Origin: Variovorax terrae | GTDB taxonomy: Bacteria > Pseudomonadota > Gammaproteobacteria > Burkholderiales > Burkholderiaceae_C | Assembly: GCF_022809125.1 (NCBI RefSeq) | Contig: NZ_JALGBI010000002.1 | Coordinates: 381,685-445,684 of the forward strand | Direction of reading: 5' to 3' | DNA: 64,000 bases | Shown: in pieces, positions 54,901 through 64,000 of the stretch | Layout of the letters: the number at the start of each line of letters is the position of its first letter | How positions within the stretch are numbered: the stretch's first letter is position 1 | Made by a program: the position numbers and the translations under genes | Notes under the pieces: model-generated | The model's database searches: none | Told to the model about the DNA's origin: nothing | Seen by the model: only the letters and a program-made list of their open reading frames with translations

Positions 54901-55656
54901 ATGAGCGGTTGGCAAACCCTGTTCTACAAGGAAGTGCTGCGCTTCTGGAAGGTCAGCTTCCAGACCGTGGCGGCACCGGTGCTCACCGCCGTGCTCTACC
55001 TGATGATCTTCGGCCATGTGCTGGAGGACCACGTGAAGGTGTTCGGCACGGTGAGCTACACGGCCTTCCTGGTGCCGGGGCTGGTGATGATGAGCGTGCT
55101 GCAGAACGCCTTCGCCAACAGCTCGTCCTCGCTGATCCAGAGCAAGATCATGGGCAGCCTGGTGTTCGTGCTGCTGACGCCGCTGTCCCACTGGAGCTGG
55201 TTTTTCGCCTACGTGGGCTCGTCGGTCGCGCGCGGGCTGGCGGTGGGCACCGGGGTGTTCATCGTGACGGCCCTGTTCGCCAAGCTGAGCTTCGTGGCGC
55301 CGCTGTGGATCCTGGCCTTCGCCGTCCTGGGCGCCGCCATCCTGGGCGCGCTGGGGCTGATTGCCGGGCTGTGGGCCGAGAAGTTCGACCAGATGGCCGG
55401 CTTCCAGAACTTCATCATCATGCCGATGACCTTCCTGTCCGGCGTGTTCTATTCGATCAACTCGCTGCCGCCGTTCTGGCAGGGCGTGAGCCACCTGAAC
55501 CCGTTCTTCTACATGATCGACGGCTTTCGCTACGGCTTCTTCGGCGTGAGCGACGTTTCGCCCTGGCTGAGCCTGGGCATCGTCAGCGCCGCGCTGGTGG
55601 TGGTCAGCGCCATTGCCGTGCACCTGCTGCGCATTGGCTACAAAATCAGAGGATGA
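54901..55656 (+). CDS. ABC-2 type exporter permease
   Basis: Inner-membrane partner of the preceding ATPase, 251 residues with six predicted helices and the ABC-2 family features: FYKEVLRFWKVSFQTVAAPV at the start, LVPGLVMMSVLQNAFANSSSSLIQSKI near 60 and FLSGVFYSINSLPPFWQ near 178. The same class includes NodJ and other lipo-oligosaccharide or polyketide exporters. Its ATG follows the ATPase stop by 10 bases. A GC-rich repeat begins just after its stop. Confidence 0.92.
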   Translation: MSGWQTLFYKEVLRFWKVSFQTVAAPVLTAVLYLMIFGHVLEDHVKVFGTVSYTAFLVPGLVMMSVLQNAFANSSSSLIQSKIMGSLVFVLLTPLSHWSWFFAYVGSSVARGLAVGTGVFIVTALFAKLSFVAPLWILAFAVLGAAILGALGLIAGLWAEKFDQMAGFQNFIIMPMTFLSGVFYSINSLPPFWQGVSHLNPFFYMIDGFRYGFFGVSDVSPWLSLGIVSAALVVVSAIAVHLLRIGYKIRG

Positions 55657-55663
55657 TGACCTA

Positions 55664-55740
55664 CCCCCGAAGCGCCTGCAGCGCCTCCCCCTCGAGGGAG
55701 CGCAACCAGCGGCCCGGCGGAGCCGGTTCCGCGGCTGGTG
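55664..55740. repeat. GC-rich interspersed repeat, family B, copy 3
   Basis: CCCCCGAAGCGCCTGCAGCG, CCCCCTCGAGGG, AACCAGCGGCCCGGCGGAGC and CGGTTCCGCGG match copies at 129-206 and 5058-5130. It fills most of the 108-base gap between the exporter permease and the BolA-family gene. Confidence 0.75.
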
Positions 55741-55764
55741 CGGTTTTGCTCGAGATGGATCCTC

Positions 55765-56007
55765 ATGACTGCTGACGAACTCAAGTCCATCATCGCCGCG
55801 GGCCTGCCCTGCGAGCACCTCGAACTCGACGGCGACGGCCGCCACTGGAGCGCCGTCATCGTGTCGGCCGAATTCGAGGGCCGGCGGCTGATCCAGCGGC
55901 ACCAGCGGGTCTATGCCACGCTGGGTGCGAGAATGCATACCGACGAGGTCCATGCCCTGTCGATGAAGACGTTCACGCCCGCCGAGTGGGCAACCCAACC
56001 ACACTGA
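55765..56007 (+). CDS. ibaG: BolA-family protein IbaG
   Basis: Small BolA/IbaG-family protein, 80 residues, involved with monothiol glutaredoxins in iron-sulfur handling and linked to acid stress and envelope homeostasis. The family core [31 protein letters not shown] (residues about 42-72) is intact, with the conserved His in the [10 protein letters not shown] region; a Cys at residue 16 fits the BolA loop. The ATG at 55765 was chosen because the family starts there. It lies just before murA, the same neighbourhood as ibaG in E. coli. Confidence 0.92.
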   Translation: MTADELKSIIAAGLPCEHLELDGDGRHWSAVIVSAEFEGRRLIQRHQRVYATLGARMHTDEVHALSMKTFTPAEWATQPH

Positions 56008-56012
56008 TTTTC

Positions 56013-57274
<1,262 letters not shown>

Positions 57275-57278
<4 letters not shown>

Positions 57279-57916
57279 TTACCCTAGCCCTGTCCAAAGG
57301 ACGCATCTTCGACGAGACCCTGCCGCTGCTCAAGGCCGCCGGCATCGAGGTGCTCGAAGACCCGGAAAAGTCGCGCAAGCTGATCCTGCCGACCAACCAG
57401 CCCGACGTGCGCGTGGTGCTGGTGCGCGCCACCGACGTGCCCACCTATGTGCAGTACGGCGGCGCCGACCTGGGAGTGACCGGCAAGGACACCCTGATCG
57501 AGCATGGCGGCCAGGGCCTGTACCAGCCGCTCGATCTGCAGATCGCCAAATGCCGCATGAGCGTGGCGGTGCGCGCCGATTTCGACTATGCCTCGGCCGT
57601 GAAGCAGGGTTCGCGCCTGAAGGTCGCCACCAAGTACACCACCATCGCGCGCGACTTCTTCGCCACCAAGGGCGTGCACGTGGACCTGATCAAGCTCTAC
57701 GGCAGCATGGAACTGGCGCCGCTCACCGGCCTGGCCGACGCCATCGTCGACCTGGTGTCCACCGGCAACACGCTCAAGGCCAACCACCTGGTGGAGGTCG
57801 AGCGCATCATGGACATCACGTCGCGCCTGGTGGTCAACCAGGCCGCGCTCAAGCTCAAGCAGGCGCCGATCCGCGCGATCATCGATGCCTTTGCCGGCGC
57901 CATTGGAAAAAACTGA
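57275..57916 (+). CDS. hisG: ATP phosphoribosyltransferase catalytic subunit, short form
   Basis: First step of histidine synthesis: joins PRPP and ATP. The 213 residues are the short HisG-S type lacking the C-terminal regulatory domain, so a HisZ partner must be encoded elsewhere. Signature [17 protein letters not shown] near 57 and the PRPP loop [19 protein letters not shown] near 150 are present. Its ATG overlaps the murA stop, starting the his gene run hisGDCBHA-x-hisF. Confidence 0.97.
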
Positions 57917-57926
57917 AACAGCACGC

Positions 57927-57960
57927 GAAAATTGAATGCTATGGATTTGGTAGCTGCTCC
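57927..57960. repeat. Palindromic element family A across the hisD start
   Basis: GAAAATTGAATGCTATGGAT, TTGGTAGCTGCT: TGCTAT...GTAGC arms surround the hisD start codon at 57941. The left arm is degenerate. It supplies the first residues MDLVAAP. Confidence 0.45.
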
Positions 57961-59308
57961 CGCCCGCCTGTCAACGACCTCGGCCACTTTCGAAGCTGAA
58001 TTCAAGGCGCGCTTGCACTGGTCGGCCGACACCGACGCGGCCATCGAGCAGCGCGTGGCCGACATCCTGGCCGACGTGCAGCGGCGCGGCGACGAGGCGG
58101 TGCTCGACTACACGCGCCGCTTCGACGGCCTCGAAGCCGCCGCGCTGAAGGACCTGGAACTGTCGCAGGCCGACTTCAAGGCCGCGTTCGACTCGCTGCC
58201 CGCCGCGCAGCGCGCGGCCCTGCAGGATGCCGCGGCACGCGTGCGCCTGTACCACGAGGCACAGAAGAAGGCTTGCGGCGAGAGCTGGAGCTACCGCGAC
58301 GAGGACGGCACCCTGCTGGGCCAGAAAGTCACGCCGCTGGACCGCGTGGGCATCTACGTGCCCGGCGGCAAGGCCGCCTATCCGTCGAGCCTGCTGATGA
58401 ACGCCATTCCCGCCCATGTGGCCGGCGTGGGCGAGATCATCATGGTGGTGCCCACGCCGGCCAAGGGCAGCGTGGCCACCGGCGGCGCCGGCGGCCAGTC
58501 GTCCGGCAAGGGCGAGCGCAATGTGCTGGTGCTCGCCGCCGCCCACGTGGCCGGCGTCACGCGCGCCTTCACCATCGGCGGCGCGCAGGCCGTGGCCGCG
58601 CTGGCCTACGGCACGCAGACCGTGCCCGCGGTGGACAAGATCACCGGCCCCGGCAATGCCTATGTGGCGGCCGCCAAGCGCCGCGTGTTCGGTACGGTGG
58701 GCATCGACATGATCGCCGGCCCGAGCGAGATCCTGGTGCTGGCCGACGGCAGCACGCCGCCCGACTGGGTGGCGATGGACCTGTTCAGCCAGGCCGAGCA
58801 CGACGAGCTGGCCCAGAGCATCCTGCTGTGCCCCGACGCGGCCTACATCGCCGCCGTGCAGGCCGAGATCGACCGCCTGCTGCCGCAAATGCCGCGCGCC
58901 GCGATCATCGCCAAGTCGCTGAACGGCCGCGGCGCGCTGATCCACACCCGCAGCATGGAAGAGGCCTGTGCCATCAGCAACCGCATCGCGCCCGAGCATT
59001 TGGAGGTCTCCAGCCGCGAGCCGCACCGCTGGGAGCCGCTGCTCAAGCACGCCGGCGCCATCTTCCTCGGCGCCTACACCAGCGAAAGCCTGGGCGACTA
59101 CTGCGCCGGTCCGAACCACGTGCTGCCCACCAGCGGCACGGCGCGCTTTTCCAGTCCGCTCGGCGTCTACGACTTCCAGAAGCGCAGCAGCCTGATCGAG
59201 GTCAGCGAGGCCGGTGCGCAGAAGCTCGGCCTGATCGCCGCCGAGCTGGCCTATGGCGAAGGCCTGCAGGCCCATGCCCAGGCGGCCGAGATGAGGCTCA
59301 AGCGATGA
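57941..59308 (+). CDS. hisD: Histidinol dehydrogenase
   Basis: Last two oxidations of histidine synthesis, histidinol to histidine, with NAD+ and zinc; cytoplasmic, 455 residues. The family signature [15 protein letters not shown] (around nucleotide 58705) and zinc/catalytic residues in [22 protein letters not shown] and [17 protein letters not shown] are present. The start is ATG 57941 ([11 protein letters not shown]); an in-frame TTG three codons upstream is less likely. A palindromic repeat overlaps the start. It overlaps hisC by ATGA. Confidence 0.97.
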   Translation: MDLVAAPARLSTTSATFEAEFKARLHWSADTDAAIEQRVADILADVQRRGDEAVLDYTRRFDGLEAAALKDLELSQADFKAAFDSLPAAQRAALQDAAARVRLYHEAQKKACGESWSYRDEDGTLLGQKVTPLDRVGIYVPGGKAAYPSSLLMNAIPAHVAGVGEIIMVVPTPAKGSVATGGAGGQSSGKGERNVLVLAAAHVAGVTRAFTIGGAQAVAALAYGTQTVPAVDKITGPGNAYVAAAKRRVFGTVGIDMIAGPSEILVLADGSTPPDWVAMDLFSQAEHDELAQSILLCPDAAYIAAVQAEIDRLLPQMPRAAIIAKSLNGRGALIHTRSMEEACAISNRIAPEHLEVSSREPHRWEPLLKHAGAIFLGAYTSESLGDYCAGPNHVLPTSGTARFSSPLGVYDFQKRSSLIEVSEAGAQKLGLIAAELAYGEGLQAHAQAAEMRLKR

Positions 59309-60462
59309 GCGCGGGCGAGGCCGTGAGCGCCGCCGGGCCGTCCCAAGGCGTGAAGGCCCCCTCGGGGAGCAGCGCAGTCCATGCAGTGGCCAGCGTGGGG
59401 GCGCGTATCTTTCGCCAGGACGTGCAGTCCATGCACGCCTATGCCGTGCAGGACTCGACCGGCCTGCTCAAGCTCGACGCCATGGAGAACCCGCACCGCC
59501 TGCCACCTGCGCTGCAGGCCGAGCTGGGCGCGCGGCTGGGCGCGCTGGCGCTGAACCGCTATCCCGGCGAGCGCGTCAACGACCTGCGCCGCGCGCTGGC
59601 CGCCTACGCGCAGATGCCCGAGGGCTTCGACCTCATGCTGGGCAACGGCTCGGACGAGCTGATCTCGCTGCTGGCCATGGCCTGCGACGTCCCGGGGGCG
59701 AGCATCCTGGCGCCCGTGCCCGGCTTCGTGATGTACGCCATGAGCGCGCAGTTGCAGGGCCTGCGCTTCCATGGCGTGCCGCTGACCGCCGACTTCGAGC
59801 TCGACGAGGCCGCCATGCTGGCCGCCATCGAGGCGCACCGCCCGGCCATCACCTACCTGGCCTACCCGAACAACCCCACGGCCAACCTCTGGGACGACGC
59901 TGCGATCGAGCGCATCGTCACGGCCGTGGGCCGCCAGGGCGGGCTGGTCGTGATGGACGAGGCCTACCAGCCGTTTTCCAGCCAAAGCTACATCGGCCGC
60001 ATCGCGCGCCACGGCCACGTGCTGCTGATGCGCACCCTGAGCAAGTTCGGCCTGGCCGGCGTGCGCATCGGCTACCTGATGGGGCCGGCCGCGCTGGTGG
60101 CCGAGCTGGATAAGGTGCGCCCGCCCTACAACATCAGCGTGCTCAACGCCGAGACGGCGCTGTTCGCGCTCGAGCATGCCGAGGTGTTTGCAGCCCAGGC
60201 CCGGGATCTGCGGGCGCAGCGCGCCGTCATCCTCGACGCGCTGGCGGCGCTGCCGGGCGTGCGGGCCTGGCGCAGCGACGCCAACATGGTGCTGGTGCGC
60301 GTGCCCGATGCCGCCAAGGCCTTCGAGGGCATGAAGGCGCGCAAGGTCCTGGTCAAGAACGTTTCTAAAATGCATCCATTGCTGGCCAATTGCCTGCGCC
60401 TGACCGTCGGAACGGCCGACGAGAACGCGCAGATGCTGGCCGCCCTCCAGGCATCCCTATGA
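59305..60462 (+). CDS. hisC: Histidinol-phosphate aminotransferase
   Basis: PLP-dependent transamination of imidazole-acetol phosphate in histidine synthesis; 385 residues. Asn in [10 protein letters not shown], Asp-Tyr in [10 protein letters not shown] and the PLP Lys in [16 protein letters not shown] (around 60036) are all in place. The N-terminal 32 or so residues before [14 protein letters not shown] are not family-like: residues about 8-32 ([13 protein letters not shown] and on) are encoded by a GC-rich interspersed repeat (59327-59402). The ATG overlaps the hisD stop. A GTG at 59395 (VGARIFRQD) is an alternative start that would avoid the repeat. Confidence 0.95.
   Translation: MSAGEAVSAAGPSQGVKAPSGSSAVHAVASVGARIFRQDVQSMHAYAVQDSTGLLKLDAMENPHRLPPALQAELGARLGALALNRYPGERVNDLRRALAAYAQMPEGFDLMLGNGSDELISLLAMACDVPGASILAPVPGFVMYAMSAQLQGLRFHGVPLTADFELDEAAMLAAIEAHRPAITYLAYPNNPTANLWDDAAIERIVTAVGRQGGLVVMDEAYQPFSSQSYIGRIARHGHVLLMRTLSKFGLAGVRIGYLMGPAALVAELDKVRPPYNISVLNAETALFALEHAEVFAAQARDLRAQRAVILDALAALPGVRAWRSDANMVLVRVPDAAKAFEGMKARKVLVKNVSKMHPLLANCLRLTVGTADENAQMLAALQASL
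59327..59402. repeat. GC-rich interspersed repeat, family C, in the hisC N-terminus
   Basis: The order of blocks GCCGGGCCGTCCCAAGGCGT, GAAGGCCCCCTCGGGGAGCA, GCGCAGTCCATGCAGTGGCC and AGCGTGGGGGCGCG resembles a repeat I recall as widespread in Comamonadaceae. Only one copy is in this window, so repeat status rests on recollection and the inverted CCCCTCGGGG and CATGCAGTG... arms. Confidence 0.5.
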
Positions 60463-61055
60463 GCACACCACGCACCGCGGACGTCACCCGCAACACGGCC
60501 GAAACCAGGATCACCGTCAAGCTCAACCTCGACGGCACGGGCCAGGCCCGGCTGCACACCGGCATCGGCTTTTTCGACCACATGCTCGACCAGATCGCGC
60601 GCCACGGCCTGATCGACCTGGACATCGACTGCCAGGGCGACTTGCACATCGACGGCCACCACACGGTGGAAGACGTGGGCATCACGCTCGGCCAGGCGGT
60701 GGCCAAGGCCGTGGGCGACAAGAAGGGCATCCGCCGCTACGGCCATGCCTACGTGCCGCTGGACGAGGCGCTGTCGCGCGTGGTGATCGATTTCTCGGGC
60801 CGCCCGGGGCTGGAGTTCCACGTGCCCTTCACCAGCGGCATGATCGGCACCTTCGACAGCCAGCTCGCCTACGAGTTTTTCCAGGGCTTCGCCAACCACG
60901 CCTTCGTCACGCTGCACATCGACAACCTCAAGGGCGTCAATGCCCACCACCAGTGCGAAACCGTGTTCAAGGCCTTTGCGCGGGCGCTGCGCGCCGCGCT
61001 GGAGATCGATCCGCGCGCGGCAGGCTCCATTCCCTCGACCAAAGGCACTTTGTAG
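60459..61055 (+). CDS. hisB: Imidazoleglycerol-phosphate dehydratase, monofunctional
   Basis: Dehydrates imidazoleglycerol phosphate in histidine synthesis, manganese-dependent; 198 residues. It lacks the histidinol-phosphatase half present in enterobacterial HisB. Metal-binding motifs are [11 protein letters not shown] near 67 and [18 protein letters not shown] near 165. The start ATG overlaps the hisC stop. A 44-base gap filled mainly by a palindromic repeat separates it from hisH. Confidence 0.96.
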   Translation: MSTPRTADVTRNTAETRITVKLNLDGTGQARLHTGIGFFDHMLDQIARHGLIDLDIDCQGDLHIDGHHTVEDVGITLGQAVAKAVGDKKGIRRYGHAYVPLDEALSRVVIDFSGRPGLEFHVPFTSGMIGTFDSQLAYEFFQGFANHAFVTLHIDNLKGVNAHHQCETVFKAFARALRAALEIDPRAAGSIPSTKGTL

Positions 61056-61069
61056 AATGGTTTTGCCCC

Positions 61070-61115
61070 AAGGTCCTTGTCACACGGTCATTTGAAGCTA
61101 TGAAAACTGTAGCAG
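61070..61115. repeat. Palindromic element family A between hisB and hisH, overlapping the hisH start
   Basis: AAGGTCCTTGTCACACGGTC, ATTTGAAGCTATGAAAACTG and TAGCA: the GCTAT/TAGC arms surround the hisH ATG at 61100. The element supplies the start and the first codons (MKTVA). Confidence 0.65.
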
Positions 61116-61756
61116 TCGTCGATTACGGCATGGGCAACCTGCGCTCCGTCTCGCAGGCCGTGCAGGCCGCGGCAGAGGGCAGCGGCTACGAGGTGATCGT
61201 GACGGCGCGGCCCGAGGCGGTGCGCGCCGCCGAGCGCGTGGTGCTGCCCGGCCAGGGCGCGATGCCCGACTGCATGCGCGAGCTGCGCGAGTCGGGCCTG
61301 CAGGACTCGGTGCTCGAAGCCGCGGCGGGCAAGCCGCTGTTTGGCGTCTGCGTGGGCATGCAGATGCTGCTGGACCGCAGTGACGAGGGGCCCGAGGGCG
61401 TGGGCACCCCGGGCCTGGGCCTGATCCACGGCGAGGTCGTCCGGTTCGAGCTGGCCGGCCGGCTGCAGCCCGACGGCAGCCGCTACAAGGTGCCGCAGAT
61501 GGGCTGGAACCAGGTGCGCCAGGCACGGCCGCACCCGGTGTGGGGCGAGGTGCCCGACAACAGCTACTTCTATTTCGTGCACAGTTTCTACGCCCGACCG
61601 TCTGATGCGCGCCACAGCGCGGGCGAGGCCGACTACGGCGGACGCTTTACCGCGGCGATTGCACGCGATAATATTTTTGCCACCCAATTCCACCCAGAGA
61701 AAAGCGCAGACCACGGCCTGGCCCTCTACCGCAATTTTCTGCACTGGAACCCCTGA
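61100..61756 (+). CDS. hisH: Imidazole glycerol phosphate synthase, glutaminase subunit
   Basis: Class I glutamine amidotransferase that feeds ammonia to HisF; 218 residues. [12 protein letters not shown] at residues 7-18 is the family opening, the nucleophile Cys84 lies in [10 protein letters not shown], and the His-Glu pair in [10 protein letters not shown] is near residue 195. The start at 61100 lies within a palindromic repeat; an upstream in-frame start at 60953 would overlap hisB by 100 bases and is not family-like. Confidence 0.96.
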   Translation: MKTVAVVDYGMGNLRSVSQAVQAAAEGSGYEVIVTARPEAVRAAERVVLPGQGAMPDCMRELRESGLQDSVLEAAAGKPLFGVCVGMQMLLDRSDEGPEGVGTPGLGLIHGEVVRFELAGRLQPDGSRYKVPQMGWNQVRQARPHPVWGEVPDNSYFYFVHSFYARPSDARHSAGEADYGGRFTAAIARDNIFATQFHPEKSADHGLALYRNFLHWNP

Positions 61757-61780
61757 TTCCCTCTCTGATGCTCCGGCACC

Positions 61781-62524
61781 ATGCTTCTCATTCCCGCGAT
61801 TGATCTCAAAGACGGCCACTGCGTGCGCCTCAAACAGGGCGACATGGACCAGTCCACCACCTTCGGTGAAGACCCGGCCGCCATGGCGCTGAACTGGATC
61901 GAGCAGGGCGCGCGCCGCCTGCACCTGGTCGACCTGAACGGCGCCTTCGCGGGCAAGCCGCAGAACTACGCGGCCATCAAGTCCATCCTCAAGGCCGTGG
62001 GCGACGACGTCCCGGTGCAGCTCGGCGGCGGCATCCGCGATCTCGACACCATCGAGAAATACATCGACGGCGGCATCAGCTACGTCATCATCGGCACGGC
62101 CGCCGTCAAGAACCCCGGCTTCCTGAAGGACGCCTGCACGGCGTTCGGCGGCCACATCATCGTCGGCCTGGACGCCAAGGACGGCAAGGTCGCCACCGAC
62201 GGCTGGAGCAAGCTCACCGGCCACGAGGTGGTGGACCTGGGCAAGAAGTTCGAGGACTACGGCGTCGAATCCATCATCTATACCGACATCGGCCGCGACG
62301 GCATGCTCAGCGGCATCAACATCGAAGCCACCGTCAAGCTGGCGCAGGCGCTCACCATTCCGGTGATCGCCTCGGGCGGGCTGTCCAACCTGGCCGACAT
62401 CGAGAAGCTGTGCGCCGTCGAGGGCGAGGGCATCGAAGGCGTGATCTGCGGCCGCGCCATCTACAGCGGCGATCTCAATTTCGCCCGGGCACAAAGCCGC
62501 GCCGACGAACTCGGCAATGCCTGA
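61781..62524 (+). CDS. hisA: Phosphoribosylformimino-5-aminoimidazole carboxamide ribotide isomerase
   Basis: Beta/alpha-barrel isomerase of histidine synthesis, 247 residues. [21 protein letters not shown] is the opening with catalytic Asp8, the phosphate-binding loops are [10 protein letters not shown] near 80 and [10 protein letters not shown] near 200, and the second acid is in YTDIGRDGM near 168. It starts 24 bases after hisH. Its last eight bases overlap the next gene. Confidence 0.97.
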   Translation: MLLIPAIDLKDGHCVRLKQGDMDQSTTFGEDPAAMALNWIEQGARRLHLVDLNGAFAGKPQNYAAIKSILKAVGDDVPVQLGGGIRDLDTIEKYIDGGISYVIIGTAAVKNPGFLKDACTAFGGHIIVGLDAKDGKVATDGWSKLTGHEVVDLGKKFEDYGVESIIYTDIGRDGMLSGINIEATVKLAQALTIPVIASGGLSNLADIEKLCAVEGEGIEGVICGRAIYSGDLNFARAQSRADELGNA

Positions 62525-63380
62525 ATCCGGCGCCGCCTGGCGGCTGGAGGAGTTCCGGGGCCAGCCCTGCGTTGGCCTGCACCTGGGAGAGCACGATTCC
62601 GTGCGCGTGGCCCTGCATGGCGCCCAGGTGCTGTCCTGGGTGGCCCACGGGGCCGAGCGCCTGTACCTGAGCCCGCGGGCCGTGTTCGACGGCCACGGTG
62701 CCATCCGCGGCGGCGTTCCCGTCTGCTTTCCCCAGTTCAACGACCGCGGTCCGCTGCCCAAGCATGGCTTCGCGCGCAACCAGCGCTGGGCGCTGGCGGC
62801 CGAGCCCGGCGGGTCGGCGCCCGATGCTTTGCGCGCCGTGTTCCGCCTGCAGGATTCGCCCGCCAGCCGGGCCCTGTGGCCGCATGCGTTCACGCTCGAG
62901 CTGGAGCTGCTGCTGCACCCGGGCCGGCTCGACCTGGTGCTGACGGTGCACAACACCGGCGCGCAGGCGCTGGCGTTCACGGCCGCGCTGCACACCTACC
63001 TGGGCGTGGCGCAGGTCGCCGCGGCCGAAGTGCAGGGCCTGGACGGCGCAGCCTGCTGGGACGCGCTGAGCGGCGAGCGCTCGCTGCAGCGCGGTGCCAT
63101 CGCCTTTGCCGGCGAGTTCGACCGCGTGTACGCCGCGGCTGCGGCGCCGCTGCGCCTGGCGCAGCCTGGCATCGCGCCCCTGGAGATCGCGCAAAGCGCG
63201 AGCTGGGCCCAGACCGTGGTCTGGAATCCCGGCGCGCTCAAGAACGCCTCGCTGGCCGACATGCCCGCCGACGGCTACCAGCACATGGTCTGCATCGAAG
63301 CCGCCCAGGTGGAGTCACCCATCGCACTGGCGGCCGGCGCGCAATGGCAGGGCTGGCAGCGCCTGTCCGTGCCGGCCTGA
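62517..63380 (+). CDS. D-hexose-6-phosphate mutarotase-like aldose epimerase (YeaD family)
   Basis: A 287-residue cytoplasmic beta-sandwich protein of the aldose 1-epimerase superfamily, YeaD branch, members of which interconvert alpha and beta anomers of glucose 6-phosphate. Visible are [29 protein letters not shown] (catalytic His region, residues about 61-90), HTYLGVAQV near 160 and VVWNPG near 236. The start overlaps hisA by eight bases. It interrupts the hisA-hisF pair, with no clear role in histidine synthesis. Confidence 0.9.
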   Translation: MPESGAAWRLEEFRGQPCVGLHLGEHDSVRVALHGAQVLSWVAHGAERLYLSPRAVFDGHGAIRGGVPVCFPQFNDRGPLPKHGFARNQRWALAAEPGGSAPDALRAVFRLQDSPASRALWPHAFTLELELLLHPGRLDLVLTVHNTGAQALAFTAALHTYLGVAQVAAAEVQGLDGAACWDALSGERSLQRGAIAFAGEFDRVYAAAAAPLRLAQPGIAPLEIAQSASWAQTVVWNPGALKNASLADMPADGYQHMVCIEAAQVESPIALAAGAQWQGWQRLSVPA

Positions 63381-63432
63381 TCCGGGTTCAGGGCGGCGCC
63401 CTCGTCCTGTGAGCGGGCTCTAGAATCCTCCC

Positions 63433-64000
63433 ATGCTTGCCAAACGAATCATTCCCTGCCTTGACGTGACCGGCGGCCGCGTGGTCAAGGGCGTCAACTT
63501 CGTCGAATTGCGCGATGCCGGCGACCCGGTGGAGATCGCCGCGCGCTACAACGAGCAGGGCGCCGACGAGCTGACCTTTCTCGACATCACCGCCACCAGC
63601 GACGGCCGCGATCTGATCCTGCCGATCATCGAGGCCGTGGCCTCGCAGGTCTTCATTCCGCTGACCGTGGGCGGCGGCGTGCGCACGGTGGAAGACGTGC
63701 GCCGGCTGCTCAACGCCGGGGCCGACAAGACCAGCTTCAACTCGGCGGCCATTGCCAACCCGCAGGTGATCGCCGACGCCTCGGCCAAGTACGGCGCCCA
63801 GTGCATCGTGGTGGCCATCGACGCCAAGCGCCGTTCCGAGGACGAGGCCCTCACGCGCGGCCCGGGCTGGGACGTCTACAGCCATGGCGGGCGCAAGAAC
63901 ACCGGTCTGGACGCCGTGCAGTGGGCCGTCGAGATGGTCCGCCGCGGCGCGGGCGAGATCTTGCTCACCAGCATGGACCGCGACGGCACCAAGTCCGGCT
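63433..64000 (+). CDS. hisF: Imidazole glycerol phosphate synthase, cyclase subunit (cut by window edge)
   Basis: Forms the imidazole ring from PRFAR and ammonia delivered by HisH; beta/alpha barrel. The first 189 codons are present. [20 protein letters not shown] is the family opening with catalytic Asp11 in [21 protein letters not shown] is the phosphate loop, VVAIDAKRR carries the second acid, and [14 protein letters not shown] is at the window end. The ATG at 63433 lies 52 bases after the mutarotase-like gene. Confidence 0.97.
   Translation, partial: MLAKRIIPCLDVTGGRVVKGVNFVELRDAGDPVEIAARYNEQGADELTFLDITATSDGRDLILPIIEAVASQVFIPLTVGGGVRTVEDVRRLLNAGADKTSFNSAAIANPQVIADASAKYGAQCIVVAIDAKRRSEDEALTRGPGWDVYSHGGRKNTGLDAVQWAVEMVRRGAGEILLTSMDRDGTKSG

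Overview
The window is high-GC bacterial chromosome from a betaproteobacterium, most likely Burkholderiales, family Comamonadaceae (Variovorax/Polaromonas/Ramlibacter-like). The evidence is the gene order (pilMNOPQ-aroKB, gltBD-mla-ibaG-murA-his, cytochrome c4-ccsBA), the best-match character of the proteins, and two families of short interspersed repeats that I associate with that family. No tRNA, rRNA, CRISPR array or prophage was seen. Apart from one REP-associated transposase the region is core chromosome, densely packed, with no gene-free stretch over 300 bases.

Layout. Positions 1-9500 hold sugar-phosphate metabolism: the first codons of a HexR/RpiR regulator, zwf, a three-gene ABC importer, transaldolase (tal), phosphoglucose isomerase (pgi) and a PAP2 phosphatase. 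Two HexR-like palindromes sit between zwf and the divergent importer. With the residues of the binding protein they suggest that this 'iron-type' transporter imports hexose phosphates. Positions 9.7-17.8 kb: a DUF805 membrane protein without a normal stop, groESL with CIRCE, a sigma-70/sigma-32-like promoter and a switchable leader hairpin, a YCII protein, metK, two lipid A acyltransferases, an alpha/beta hydrolase and engB. Positions 17.9-24.7 kb: cytochrome c4, the System II cytochrome c assembly pair ccsB/ccsA, the MsrPQ periplasmic methionine sulfoxide reductase and a flavodiiron-type metallo-beta-lactamase protein. Positions 24.7-29.1 kb: lysA, lptM, cyaY, mrcA.

Positions 29.4-39.4 kb carry the type IV pilus assembly operon pilMNOPQ, a low-GC multi-Ig-domain lipoprotein inserted before aroK, then aroB and dgt. 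Positions 39.4-43.6 kb: an MFS transporter, two conserved proteins of unknown function, a methyltransferase, and a RAYT element (42741-43594) whose left end supplies the methyltransferase's last codons. Positions 43.7-49.9 kb: gltBD, preceded by a sigma-54-type promoter. Positions 50-57.3 kb: mlaFEDACB phospholipid transport, a second ABC exporter, ibaG and murA. Positions 57.3-64 kb: hisG-D-C-B-H-A, a hexose-6-phosphate mutarotase-like gene, and hisF cut by the window edge.

The most unusual feature is a roughly 45-50 bp palindromic element (about ten copies, some degenerate) that lies not only between genes but inside or across the ends of coding sequences (pgi, the hydrolase, cyaY, dgt, an ABC ATPase, hisD, hisH). 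It supplies start codons, stop codons and internal residues, much like the Rickettsia palindromic elements. A second, GC-rich repeat family ends the importer permease gene, and a third occupies the N-terminus of hisC.
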